A DNA stretch of 64,000 bases from Bacteroidota bacterium (GCA_018222965.1 JAAEZH010000017.1:1-64000); one strand, 5' to 3'. Numbered from the stretch's first letter, positions 45,804-54,572 are shown. Notes: generated by a model from the letters alone, not told the origin. Made by a program: numbers and translations.

Positions 45804-46408
45804 TATATATACAAAAGGCTGGTCAGAAATGTCAATACCATTGACAATCCTGGCTCACCGCCTAATACGGTTCTAAGTTCTTTAATAGCAGAACGAATTC
45901 TCGTCTTGACTGTCCCCAGGGGAATATCAAGTTTTTCTGCTGCGTCTTTTTGTGAATAACCTTGAAAGTATAATAAATCTATCAACCGGCTCTTGTCCGG
46001 ATCTAGTTTTGAAATGACTTTCTGTAAGCCGCTGTCTGCCACTTTCATTTCGGCAGCAGGGCTGTTACCACTATCTACGAGCATATCCAGCTTTTCGGTT
46101 TGCTTCCGGTTCTGATATCCTACTAATCTTCTTTTATCGAGGCTGGTATTTCTTGCAATTTGAGCCATCCAGGTGAATAATCGTCCTTTAGTTGGATCAA
46201 ATAAGTGAATCTTATCCCAGATTTTCACAAAGGTATCCTGCAACAATTCCTCTGCGAGGTTTTGTTCAGGAATTATTTTCATAATCATGTGGAGAAGCGC
46301 ACCGCTGTAATTTTGGTACAATAATGACAAGCCTTCTTCATTCTGATCTTTGATCAGTTGAACAAGTTGACTGGTGTCTAAGCCATTATGTAGAGATTGG
46401 CGCTTCAA
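45803..46408 (-). CDS. ECF RNA polymerase sigma factor (SigK-like)
   Basis: A 201-residue extracytoplasmic-function sigma factor. Region 2 spans about residues 22-95 (LLYQNYSGALLHMIMKII, AEELLQDTFVKIWDKI, GRLFTWMAQIARNTSLDKRR). Region 4 spans about 130-185, with the helix-turn-helix YFQGYSQKDAAEKLDIPLGT then VKTRIRSAIKEL. A hydrophobic tail (LSMVLTFLTSLLYI) after region 4 is unusual. It is coupled to the anti-sigma gene and heads the DUF4331/TPR/TonB locus, so those genes are the likely regulon (inference). Confidence 0.92.
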   Translation of the reverse strand: MKRQSLHNGLDTSQLVQLIKDQNEEGLSLLYQNYSGALLHMIMKIIPEQNLAEELLQDTFVKIWDKIHLFDPTKGRLFTWMAQIARNTSLDKRRLVGYQNRKQTEKLDMLVDSGNSPAAEMKVADSGLQKVISKLDPDKSRLIDLLYFQGYSQKDAAEKLDIPLGTVKTRIRSAIKELRTVLGGEPGLSMVLTFLTSLLYI

Positions 46409-46451
46409 ATGTGGTCAGTCTGAGTTTTTGATTTTTCGCGTGGGTAAAATA

Positions 46452-46467
46452 TTGACTTTTTTGTCAA
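46452..46467. promoter_or_regulatory. TTGAC-N6-GTCAA inverted repeat between sigma and DUF5916 genes
   Basis: A perfect 5-base inverted repeat with a T6 spacer, 44 bases upstream of the sigma factor start and 169 bases upstream of the DUF5916 gene. It could be a dimeric operator site. The T-rich spacer also makes chance plausible. Confidence 0.35.
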
Positions 46468-46635
46468 AAGAAGACTAAAAGCCGCAATTTTAAAATTTTT
46501 CCACGCTTGAATGTCAAATCTATTAACCGGATTAAGGATAAGAGGTTCGAAAGTTGTTAAAAAAATATCGAAAGCCACCGAAATCTCTCCTTAAAGCATC
46601 CTTTTACACTACAAGCTTGTCTCTTTTTTTACCCA

Positions 46636-49311
46636 ATGAGAATTATTATGCCCAAGCTAAATCTAATTCTATCGGTAGTATTTCTGCTGATAGTGCTTCC
46701 CTGTCTTGCTCAGGAAGCTGCTCCGCCCGCCAAAACCTCTACAGAAAAGAGGGTTTACAGAACGTCCATGATTTCGGGAGAAGCTCCCCTTATTGATGGT
46801 TATATCAATGAATCTGTCTGGGATCAGGTAGCATGGTCGACAGATTTTACCCAGAACCAACCCTATGATGGAGCGGAGCCAACGCAGGAAACCTCCTTCA
46901 AAATTTTATACGACAACAAGAATCTGTACATAGCCTACAGATGCCACGACGATGATCCGGATAAGATCGTACGCCGCATGTCGAGACGGGATGGCTTTGA
47001 AGGAGACTGGGTGGAAATTAACATTGACAGTTACCACGATAAAAGGACAGCTTTTTCATTTACCGCTTCCGTTTCAGGCGTAAAAGGAGATGAGTTTGTT
47101 TCAAACGATGGAAACAACTGGGACTCTAACTGGAATCCAATCTGGTATTTAAAGACGAGCATAGACAGCCTGGGGTGGGTAGCAGAAGTGGCCATACCGC
47201 TTTCCCAACTTCGATTTTCCAAAATGGAAGAACAGGTTTGGGGCATTCAATTTACGCGTCGGGATTTCAGAAATGAGAGCCGTTCTCTTTGGCAATATAT
47301 TCCCCGAAATTCCGGATACTGGGTTAGCGGCTTTGGTGAGTTGCACGGCATCTCCAATGTAGAACCCAAACGGCAAATAGAAATACAACCCTACATTTTA
47401 GGTCAGTATGAAACCTTTGAAAAGCAGGAAGGCAATCCTTTTGCTGATGGGAATGATTACAAGTTTTCTGCAGGTTTGGACGGAAAAATCGGCGTTACCA
47501 ATGACCTTACGCTCGACTTTACCATCAATCCCGATTTTGGGCAGGTAGAGGCAGATCCGGCTGCCCTGAATCTGGATGGCTATCAAATCTTTTTCTCTGA
47601 GCGAAGACCCTTCTTTATTGAAAATCGCAGTTTGTTTAATTACAATGTTTCGAGCTCGGATGCCGGGGGAAGTTACGATACAGATAACCTTTTCTACTCC
47701 CGGCGTATTGGAGCTTCTCCACATCGTCGTCTGGGGAACAACCCGGCGGAGGATCGTTTTGTAGATCAGCCAAACAATACCACGATTCTGGGAGCAGCCA
47801 AATTTAGTGGAAAGACTCAAAGTGGATTTTCTATTGGATTGCTGGAGTCTGTTACACAACGGGAAATGGCGGTAATCAGAGTCGGCGATACGGAAACAGT
47901 GGAGGAGATCGAACCGCTGACAAACTATATGGTGGCCAGGGTGCAACAGGATATTAATGAAGGGAATACGGTAATTGGCGGGATTTTTACCGGGGTACAG
48001 CGGGACATTCACACAGATGAATTGGATTTTTTGCACCGTCAGGCTTATTCGGGTGGCATAGATTTTTTACATCGTTGGAAGGACCGGGCCTGGGTGTTTA
48101 ACGGCCGCCTGGTATTCAGTCGGGTAGCGGGATCTGTGGGCGCTATTCAAAACACGCAAAATGCTTTTGAGCATAATTTTCAAAGACCGGATGCAGACCA
48201 TTTGAATTATGATCCGGAGGCTACTGCATTGGCCGGACATGGTGGAAACCTGAGCATTGCCGAATATAAAGGTAAGTGGCGCTTTCAAACCGGAGTAACC
48301 TGGCGCTCTCCCGGCCTGGAACTCAATGATATAGGTTTTCAGCTGAATGCCGATGAGATTAATCACTACACCTGGGGGTCCTTTCAGGAAACGGATCCAA
48401 AAGGTATGTTTTTGAGTTGGCGTGTTAATTACAACCACTGGCTCCGCTGGGATTTTGGAGGGAATAACCTTTATAGGGCTGTTAATTCAAATATCCACGG
48501 TACCTGGAAGAATTTCTGGGGTGCCGGCATGGGCTTAACGTATGAAAATCTGGATGTTTCCAATAACTGGCTGAGAGGCGGACCCGCCTTTCGCAAGCCA
48601 AATGGGTTTGGGTTTTGGACCTATATTAGTTCTGATTCGCGAAAGCCTTTCCGCTTTGGGGTAGACTTTAACTATGGGCACGGACAGGAAGTTAAAACGC
48701 GATTTAGAGGTGTCTGGCCGTATTTTACTGTTGTGCCATTTGATGCCTTAAACATTTCTCTGGGTCCTTCCTGGGAGGGTTATCAGCGGGAAGATCAATA
48801 CGTTTCTACTGAAAGTTACGAGGGAGAAAATATATATGTGATTAGTGCCATAGAACAACAAACTATCAGTATGCAGATAAGGGTCAATTTTAATCTAACT
48901 CCGGATCTTACGATTCAATATTATGGCCAGCCATTTGTTTCGAGAGGTAGATATAGTGCTTTCAAAAAAGTATTAGATCCACTGGCTCCTGGTCGGGATG
49001 AACGTTTTGTAGATTATACTGATCAGCAGATCAATTTCGAAGATGGGGTTTACAATGTTGACCAGGATAAGGATGGAATCGTTGACTATAGCTTCGGGGA
49101 TCCCGATTTCAACTTTATGCAATTTAGATCGAACATGGTAGCTCGTTGGGAGTACAAGCCAGGGTCTGAGTTGTTTTTAGTGTGGAGTCAGGGCGCAAAT
49201 AATTCTGGTGATCCGGAGAAAGGGTTGTTCCCGAGCTTGAGTGAGGATTTACTGGGCCAGCAAATTTACAACACCTTCCTGGTGAAATTCACCTATCGCT
49301 TTTTAAATTGA
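46636..49311 (+). CDS. DUF5916 outer-membrane-type protein with N-terminal CBM9-like domain
   Basis: An 891-residue exported protein. A signal peptide ends PCLAQ-E. Residues about 40-230 are a CBM9/DOMON-like beta-sandwich (ISGEAPLIDGYINESVWDQV, KILYDNKNLYIAYRCHDDDP, FTASVSGVKGDE). The DUF5916 region that follows (LDFTINPDFGQVEADPAALN, FSERRPFFIENRSLF) is predicted to be a large beta-barrel, ending in LVKFTYRFLN. The family is common in Bacteroidota and its function is not established. A Met four codons in (MPKLNLIL) is an equally good start. It diverges from the ECF sigma gene across 227 bases. Confidence 0.88.
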   Translation: MRIIMPKLNLILSVVFLLIVLPCLAQEAAPPAKTSTEKRVYRTSMISGEAPLIDGYINESVWDQVAWSTDFTQNQPYDGAEPTQETSFKILYDNKNLYIAYRCHDDDPDKIVRRMSRRDGFEGDWVEINIDSYHDKRTAFSFTASVSGVKGDEFVSNDGNNWDSNWNPIWYLKTSIDSLGWVAEVAIPLSQLRFSKMEEQVWGIQFTRRDFRNESRSLWQYIPRNSGYWVSGFGELHGISNVEPKRQIEIQPYILGQYETFEKQEGNPFADGNDYKFSAGLDGKIGVTNDLTLDFTINPDFGQVEADPAALNLDGYQIFFSERRPFFIENRSLFNYNVSSSDAGGSYDTDNLFYSRRIGASPHRRLGNNPAEDRFVDQPNNTTILGAAKFSGKTQSGFSIGLLESVTQREMAVIRVGDTETVEEIEPLTNYMVARVQQDINEGNTVIGGIFTGVQRDIHTDELDFLHRQAYSGGIDFLHRWKDRAWVFNGRLVFSRVAGSVGAIQNTQNAFEHNFQRPDADHLNYDPEATALAGHGGNLSIAEYKGKWRFQTGVTWRSPGLELNDIGFQLNADEINHYTWGSFQETDPKGMFLSWRVNYNHWLRWDFGGNNLYRAVNSNIHGTWKNFWGAGMGLTYENLDVSNNWLRGGPAFRKPNGFGFWTYISSDSRKPFRFGVDFNYGHGQEVKTRFRGVWPYFTVVPFDALNISLGPSWEGYQREDQYVSTESYEGENIYVISAIEQQTISMQIRVNFNLTPDLTIQYYGQPFVSRGRYSAFKKVLDPLAPGRDERFVDYTDQQINFEDGVYNVDQDKDGIVDYSFGDPDFNFMQFRSNMVARWEYKPGSELFLVWSQGANNSGDPEKGLFPSLSEDLLGQQIYNTFLVKFTYRFLN

Positions 49312-49315
49312 TAGC

Positions 49316-49336
49316 ATTAGACCTGTCAGGTCTAAT
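49316..49336. terminator. Perfect inverted repeat between convergent genes
   Basis: ATTAGACCTG-T-CAGGTCTAAT, a perfect 10-base inverted repeat that fills the 27-base gap between the DUF5916 and corA stops. It shares its CCTGxCAGG centre with the palindrome at 34444. Likely a bidirectional terminator-like element. Confidence 0.6.
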
Positions 49337-49338
49337 AT

Positions 49339-50388
49339 TTATAACCATTTCCTTCGACGGAAAATATACAGCATCATCAGAACCAGTAAAACAACGACTC
49401 CCCACCAGATAAAATAACCGTAGCTGCTTTTTAGCTCTGGCATTTGCTCAAAATTCATCCCATATACGCCTGCTAAAAAGCCGAGCGGAATAAAAATAGT
49501 AGATATTATGGTGAGCGTCTGCATGATGTTATTCATCTTCATGCTTAACTCAGACTGGTACAGGTCGTATAAACCGGAGATCACATCCCGGTAGGTCTCT
49601 GTGAGATCTAATACCTGAACAATGTGATCGTGTAAGTCGCGGATAAAAATCGATATCTCATGCGTTACCAACGAATGGTCAGACCGGCTAAAAAGACCTA
49701 CAGCTTCCCGAAGTGGTGAAACGTTTTTTCGCATCCAAACCCCTTGTAGTTTTAATTGGTGGATCTTTGCTTTGGTATTGGAATCCGGGTTTTTCAATAT
49801 GGCATGTTCCAATTGCTCAATAGCACTCTCAATATCATCCAGAACCAGAAAGTAGTTGTCTACCAGGGCATCCATTAAAGCATAGGCGAGATAATCTATG
49901 CCTCGTTTTCGAAGCCGGCTGTTTTCTGTAGCAAGTCGATTGCGTACGTGCATAAAAAGATCCGTATCCTTTTCCTGGAAAGACCAGAGAAATCCATCTC
50001 CCACATAAATGCCTACTTGCTCCGTTTTGAGCTTCAGTTCTTCTGAGTCAAAAGAAAGAGCCTGGAGTATGATAAATAAGCCGTTATCGTATTCTTCAAA
50101 CTTTGGACGCTGCTGTGGGTCCAGAATATCTTCCAGTACCAGGTTGTGTATTTCAAAGACCTGGCCAATTGTTTCAATCAGATCTTTGTCGTGAATGCCC
50201 CGCATGTCATACCAGTAGAGCTTATCGTTTTCTCTCTTTCCACTGATTTTTTCAGCTTCCCTGTTCTCGTGGAAGAATGCCTCATTGTATTTGCAAAAGT
50301 GCAATAGAGTGGCATCCAGGTATTTTTCACCGGTAAAAACCAATGATCCGGGGGCTAAGCCAATTTTTTTCCTCTTTCTCCTGGCCAT
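49339..50388 (-). CDS. corA: Magnesium/cobalt transporter CorA
   Basis: A 349-residue inner-membrane divalent-cation channel of the CorA family, forming a pentamer. A long cytoplasmic alpha/beta funnel (about 1-280, with VFEIHNLVLEDILDPQQRPK and the stalk helix region) precedes two C-terminal membrane helices. These are joined by the signature selectivity loop YGMNFEQMPE (GMN near residue 311), and the chain ends in basic residues (FRRRKWL). Length and motif are typical. Its upstream region carries CTCGTTCTAA 18 bases before the ATG, matching one before the divergent universal-stress gene. Confidence 0.95.
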   Translation of the reverse strand: MARRKRKKIGLAPGSLVFTGEKYLDATLLHFCKYNEAFFHENREAEKISGKRENDKLYWYDMRGIHDKDLIETIGQVFEIHNLVLEDILDPQQRPKFEEYDNGLFIILQALSFDSEELKLKTEQVGIYVGDGFLWSFQEKDTDLFMHVRNRLATENSRLRKRGIDYLAYALMDALVDNYFLVLDDIESAIEQLEHAILKNPDSNTKAKIHQLKLQGVWMRKNVSPLREAVGLFSRSDHSLVTHEISIFIRDLHDHIVQVLDLTETYRDVISGLYDLYQSELSMKMNNIMQTLTIISTIFIPLGFLAGVYGMNFEQMPELKSSYGYFIWWGVVVLLVLMMLYIFRRRKWL

Positions 50389-50405
50389 GGTGCTATAAAT
50401 TATTC

Positions 50406-50522
50406 TTAGAACGAGTTTGGAGATTTAGTTTTTGAATTATCCGGGAGTGGACTAAATATCAAACAGGTTCTTGTAGAAACTTTCAATAAAAAGTGAACAT
50501 ACAAAATACATCCTCGTTCTAA
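50406..50522. promoter_or_regulatory. Paired CTCGTTCTAA motifs in a divergent promoter region
   Basis: TTAGAACGAG at 50406-50415 and CTCGTTCTAA at 50513-50522 are exact inverse copies. Each lies 14-18 bases ahead of one start codon (corA on the minus strand, the universal stress protein on the plus strand), reading CTCGTTCTAA-N-ATG for both. A shared leader or operator element for the two genes is possible. Confidence 0.45.
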
Positions 50523-50536
50523 AGAAAAGCAAAAAG

Positions 50537-51367
50537 ATGCGACGCAAGTTATTGATTTTCATAGAGGATGCAGAAAACCCAGGCCCTGTACTGGACTTTG
50601 GATTGATGCTTGCTAAAAAACTGGACCAAAGAGCCGTGTTGGTAGAAATTCAACATCTCCCCCTTGATGTGGGGCAAGGTCCGGTGCCAACTGTAAGTTT
50701 TGCCGGTTATGAAACGGATGTTCTTGAAAACCGTCTGGTTCATAGTGAGGAAGCGCTTCGAAGCCTTCAGGCAAAAGCCATTGAAACCTGGCCACACACT
50801 TCTATCGATGTGGAAGCCGGTTTTGCACTGGATGAAATTCAGGAATTGGCAAAAGGTATGGATGTCAGTATGTTGCTTATGCAGCGTCGCAAATATGTCG
50901 GGAAAATCAACGAATGGTTTGGGTCCTTAGCAACCGATTTTGTGGAAAATCTGGATTGTCCCGTATTCGTACTTCCACCAGATCTGGAATGGAAGCAACC
51001 CAATAGGCTTTTATATATGCTTTCCGCGAATGATGATTTAAAACATCTGGGATTGCTAAAAGATTTTATCAACGCCTTTGGCGGAGATATACTATTGGTG
51101 ATGGATGCAAAAGATACCATTCCCGAACATGATCCAAAATATGTTTTGAATTTGTCTACGCTCAAACATGCATTTGAAGCAAGCAAATTAAAATATCAGA
51201 CGATTTATGACCACGAGTCAGATCGAATATTTGAACTTCAGAAAAATAAACTTGCTGATTGGATAATCTGTCCGAAAACAGAGTCAGATTTTTTCAGTCG
51301 TGTTTTCGGAAATGTCCCGGAACGGGATATAGTCCTGTATTCTGAAGTTCCGGTTTTAGCAATTTAA
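50537..51367 (+). CDS. Tandem universal stress protein
   Basis: A 276-residue cytoplasmic protein made of two Usp-type alpha/beta domains, at residues about 1-148 and 155-276. The first ends in GSLATDFVENLDCPVFVLPP, which keeps the small-residue/Ser/CPVFVL ATP-site pattern only in part (the G-x2-G-x9-G[S/T] loop is not clear). The second is more degenerate (VLYSEVPVLAI). It lies two bases ahead of the Dps gene, so the two are co-translated as a stress operon. Confidence 0.85.
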   Translation: MRRKLLIFIEDAENPGPVLDFGLMLAKKLDQRAVLVEIQHLPLDVGQGPVPTVSFAGYETDVLENRLVHSEEALRSLQAKAIETWPHTSIDVEAGFALDEIQELAKGMDVSMLLMQRRKYVGKINEWFGSLATDFVENLDCPVFVLPPDLEWKQPNRLLYMLSANDDLKHLGLLKDFINAFGGDILLVMDAKDTIPEHDPKYVLNLSTLKHAFEASKLKYQTIYDHESDRIFELQKNKLADWIICPKTESDFFSRVFGNVPERDIVLYSEVPVLAI

Positions 51368-51369
51368 TA

Positions 51370-51879
51370 ATGATTAAAATAGATAATAGAATGAATTACT
51401 TAGGTATTGAGAAAGAGAAATTGACAACAGTTGTAGACCAACTCAATCAATTGCTTGCTGATTACCATGTGTACTATCAAAACCTGCGCAACCATCACTG
51501 GAATATATCAGGAGAAAACTTTTTTGACCTCCACCAGATATTTGAAGAACTGTATGATGATGCAAAAATAAAAATCGACGAGATCGCTGAGCGTATACTT
51601 ACGTTGCGGTTTAATCCCGTAAGCAACCTGTCTTCATATTTGAAAATGACCAGAGTGACAGAAGCCTCTTACCACGAGGATGACCACGCTATGGTTATGT
51701 CTGCACTAAGTGACCACAAGGTATTGATAGAGGACATGCGCGATGTTATTGAGGCAGCCGGCAAAGTATCTGATGAGGGTACTATCGACATGGTTGGCAG
51801 TTTCCTGGAAAACCTTGAAAAAAGGTCCTGGATGCTGGACGCATGGTCTAGCCGGAAACGGAAGCCGGTAATGGCCTGA
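51370..51879 (+). CDS. dps: Dps/ferritin-like DNA-protection protein
   Basis: A 169-residue four-helix ferritin-like protein of the Dps family, which stores iron and protects DNA during starvation and oxidative stress as a dodecamer. It has the inter-subunit ferroxidase signature in NHHWNISGENFFDLHQIFEE and YDDAKIKIDEIAERI (His, His, Asp, Glu). The family's later helices follow (ASYHEDDHAMVMSALSDHKV), with a basic tail RKRKP that could bind DNA. The Met at residue 8 (MNYLGIEKE) is an alternative start. It is coupled to the universal-stress gene. Confidence 0.9.
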   Translation: MIKIDNRMNYLGIEKEKLTTVVDQLNQLLADYHVYYQNLRNHHWNISGENFFDLHQIFEELYDDAKIKIDEIAERILTLRFNPVSNLSSYLKMTRVTEASYHEDDHAMVMSALSDHKVLIEDMRDVIEAAGKVSDEGTIDMVGSFLENLEKRSWMLDAWSSRKRKPVMA

Positions 51880-51908
51880 TAAATTTTTAACGGACAAAAG
51901 AGAATAAA

Positions 51909-52412
51909 ATGAAACGATTAATTTTTTCAATAATGCTCCTCTTGTCCGGCACATTTGTATTTGCTCAGGAAGTCATTGACGGCTTCCGAGGCATCAAGTG
52001 GGGTACGGAGTTAGAGGCAGTTGAAATAGAAGGGAAAGAAGTTGAGCTCGAATATTATGCTACTATCAGCGGGGAGGATTATTACTATCTCACCGAAGAT
52101 GATATGCAGATCGGAACGGCTCGTTTATCCCGTATCTTCTATGTTTTTGATGCATTTGACAGATTTGTGAAAGTCGTAATGGATGGACTTGCTGAAAGTA
52201 ATGATGATATAAATACAGTATTAACGGAACGCTTAGGTCCTATGCATAGCTATCGAGTGAAATCGACCAAAAAATTGAAAAATTGGGAGATTCAGGATGT
52301 AGAAGTATTGCTGACAGAATTTCGAAGCGGAGACTATGTGCTTCAAATTGAAAATACAGCATCAGAAGAAGCTTATGAAGAAGAAATGAATGAAGGCATC
52401 GAGGATTTCTAG
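51909..52412 (+). CDS. Hypothetical secreted protein
   Basis: A 167-residue protein with a signal peptide ending TFVFAQ-E (about residue 20). The mature part is an acidic alpha/beta domain, GFRGIKWGTELEAVEIEGKE and FYVFDAFDRFVKVVMDG, of the 'F-G-i-kWG' type seen in many small periplasmic proteins. The C-terminus is very acidic (EEAYEEEMNEGIEDF). No family can be named. It follows dps after 29 bases and probably belongs to the same stress-related unit. Confidence 0.7.
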   Translation: MKRLIFSIMLLLSGTFVFAQEVIDGFRGIKWGTELEAVEIEGKEVELEYYATISGEDYYYLTEDDMQIGTARLSRIFYVFDAFDRFVKVVMDGLAESNDDINTVLTERLGPMHSYRVKSTKKLKNWEIQDVEVLLTEFRSGDYVLQIENTASEEAYEEEMNEGIEDF

Positions 52413-52472
52413 TTGTAATTATCTCCTTGGTATTCACCTTTATTTCAGCACAAATTTTAAAATTTATAAAAA

Positions 52473-52943
52473 ATGTCAAAGAATAAAATGAGATTTCCTG
52501 CCCAGGCAAAAGCATTGCAATACGGTGTTATTGCAGGTGCCGGTATGGGGATCTACTTATTTGTTTTTAAGTGGCTGGGAGTTGAGCTTTCGGCTGCCCT
52601 GAAGTTCTCAAAGTATATAATATTAATTGCTGCTCTGTATTTACTCTTTCGATTATTGAAAGAGAATAGTGAGCCGGGGGAGTTTTTTAGTAAAGGTATC
52701 GGCATGGGAGCGATAGCCTCTTTTGCGGCAGCAGTTATCCTTTTGGTGGTAAACGGGTTTTCCTGGTTGGTAGGTGGTTCTGCCACGGCTATTAATAAGT
52801 TTGGAAATGAACCAATAGATTTTGGGCAATTAATGTTGCTCGAAGGAGTAATGTTTTTTGAAGTGCTCGTATTTGGAATGGTAGGAACTTTTATTTGTCT
52901 GCAATTCCTGAAGTACGGACGCGCATATGAAGTGAATAAATAA
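52473..52943 (+). CDS. DUF4199 membrane protein
   Basis: A 156-residue integral membrane protein with four hydrophobic helices, at about residues 14-35, 42-62, 75-97 and 125-148. An amphipathic loop (TAINKFGNEPIDFGQLMLLE) lies between the last two. Layout and composition match the Bacteroidetes DUF4199 family, function unknown. A short cytosolic protein gene follows eight bases later. Confidence 0.7.
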   Translation: MSKNKMRFPAQAKALQYGVIAGAGMGIYLFVFKWLGVELSAALKFSKYIILIAALYLLFRLLKENSEPGEFFSKGIGMGAIASFAAAVILLVVNGFSWLVGGSATAINKFGNEPIDFGQLMLLEGVMFFEVLVFGMVGTFICLQFLKYGRAYEVNK

Positions 52944-52951
52944 ATAATACC

Positions 52952-53278
52952 ATGGCTAAATTGAATAAATACGATACCCTGGTGCATGCCCTGCAAGGGC
53001 TTCGCCTCAAAGGGTATAAATATGATTTTGATGTGAAAAACGGAAAGTTCATTCATCGGGAGACAAAGAAAGAATATAAAGCCTCCGATCTGGGTATCAC
53101 CGAATATCATCGATTTGAGGGTATGTCTAATCCAGGAGATTCCTCGGTTGTATTTGCACTGATTGCCTCTGATGGCCAGAAGGGCGTTCTGACAACTTCC
53201 TATGGTACGTATTCGGATCCTGAATTGATGAATACACTGGAAAAAGTGAAAATACTTGAGCGAGAAAATTCAAAGTAA
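52952..53278 (+). CDS. Small conserved cytosolic protein
   Basis: A 108-residue protein (NKYDTLVHALQGLRLKGYKY, HRFEGMSNPGDSSVVFALIA, GQKGVLTTSYGTYSDPELM). Its relatives in Bacteroidota are sometimes labelled phosphoribosylpyrophosphate synthetase in databases, but it is far too short for that enzyme and has no PRPP loop, so I would not transfer that name. It probably forms one small alpha/beta domain. It is co-directional with DUF4199, eight bases downstream, and is followed by an intrinsic terminator. Confidence 0.75.
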   Translation: MAKLNKYDTLVHALQGLRLKGYKYDFDVKNGKFIHRETKKEYKASDLGITEYHRFEGMSNPGDSSVVFALIASDGQKGVLTTSYGTYSDPELMNTLEKVKILERENSK

Positions 53279-53303
53279 TTTACTTATACTCATGAGGATA
53301 ATT

Positions 53304-53340
53304 AAAGTGTCTAATGCTTCGGCTTAGACACTTTATGTTG
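53304..53340 (+). terminator. Intrinsic terminator
   Basis: AAAGTGTCTAA-TGCTTCGGC-TTAGACACTTT, a perfect 11-base stem followed by a weak T-rich stretch, 26 bases after the small conserved gene. It ends the unit that starts at the universal-stress gene. Confidence 0.85.
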
Positions 53341-53447
53341 TCTTAGAACCAATGTTTATATTTACTACGCTTCGTGTATAAACCCAATTCAGCCTTCATT
53401 TGTACTGCGGAAGCTGAAGGTAATTCACTCAAACAAATTCAGGTAAG

Positions 53448-54572
53448 ATGTATAAATATTTCTCGATACAACGATTTGCTTACCTGCTGGTCATAATATG
53501 TCTTTCTGTTTATATTCTTATCGTTGGCCAGTCAGTACTTGCTCCTGTAGCTTTTTCCATTTTCTTTGCTTATTTAATTCAACCGGTATCTGCTTTTTTG
53601 GAGCGCTGGGTCTATAGGATTCCAGCGATTTTACTGGCTTTTATCGTTGTGTTGCTGCCTTTGCTGATCCTGGTTGCCATATTTGGGATGCAGTTTGTAG
53701 AGGTGTTTAAAGACATGCCGGCGCTATGGACAAAAATTCAGGAAGGTCTCGATACGGCATTAAGTTGGCTACATGAACGAGTACCGGTTGTGCCTGAATC
53801 TTCTGCTGAATGGACCCGGCAAAATTCGGATGGTATGTCCTGGGCTCCTCTTGGTTTCATCCAGTCTGGTATAACATCTTCAACCACCTTTTTAGCAAAT
53901 ACCACGCTTACATTCATTTATACCTTTCTCTTTTTGCTGTACCGGGGGTCTGTCAAAAACTTCATTCTTATTCAGTTTGAACCCCATCAGCGGGATGAAA
54001 TGCGCAATGTATTGCGGAAGATTAAGGATGTAGTGCAACAATATCTGAACGGACTGGGTCTCGTAATTCTCATTTTGTTTGGCTTGAACAGCTTGTCTCT
54101 GTGGGCCATAGGAATTAATTATCCGGTATTCTGGGGTGGTCTGGCCGCAGTGCTTGCCGTTATACCTTATATCGGATCTTTTCTGGGTGGTTTGCTCCCC
54201 TTTTTATATTCTCTGGCTACTACGGATACGGTTTGGCAACCGCTTACCGTTGCTGGAGCCTTTATAGTTATTCAGGCATTAGAAGGAAATATTATTACGC
54301 CAAAAGTGGTAGGGTCTGCAATGAAGATAAATCCATTTGTAGCAATATTTTCGCTTATTGTCGGAGGAAGTATATGGGGAGTTGCCGGCTTGATTCTCGC
54401 ATTGCCTGCTATTGCCATTGTGAAAGTGATCTTTAGTGAAATTGACTACCTAAAACCTGTTGGCCTATTGTTGAGTAGTCATTTGAATGATAAAGAAAGC
54501 CAGTTTATGAGTGATTTCGATGATGACAGGTATCGTTTGAAGAGTTTCCTGAAACCCAAAAAAGAGGATTGA
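53448..54572 (+). CDS. AI-2E family transporter
   Basis: A 374-residue inner-membrane protein of the AI-2 exporter-like (TqsA/PerM) family. Paired N-terminal helices (about 8-37, 58-85) precede a soluble segment. Later helices carry the family signature FWGGLAAVLAVIPYIGSFLG, QALEGNIITPKVVGSAMKIN and IWGVAGLILALPAIAIVKVI. A charged tail follows. Members export or exchange small solutes; AI-2 transport here is not implied. It stands 169 bases after the previous gene and ahead of the DUF1328 gene. Confidence 0.88.
   Translation: MYKYFSIQRFAYLLVIICLSVYILIVGQSVLAPVAFSIFFAYLIQPVSAFLERWVYRIPAILLAFIVVLLPLLILVAIFGMQFVEVFKDMPALWTKIQEGLDTALSWLHERVPVVPESSAEWTRQNSDGMSWAPLGFIQSGITSSTTFLANTTLTFIYTFLFLLYRGSVKNFILIQFEPHQRDEMRNVLRKIKDVVQQYLNGLGLVILILFGLNSLSLWAIGINYPVFWGGLAAVLAVIPYIGSFLGGLLPFLYSLATTDTVWQPLTVAGAFIVIQALEGNIITPKVVGSAMKINPFVAIFSLIVGGSIWGVAGLILALPAIAIVKVIFSEIDYLKPVGLLLSSHLNDKESQFMSDFDDDRYRLKSFLKPKKED

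Noticed and set aside
52952-53278. Naming the small protein a phosphoribosylpyrophosphate synthetase
   Set aside because: Only 108 residues and no PRPP or catalytic loop, so the database label carried by relatives is not supported.
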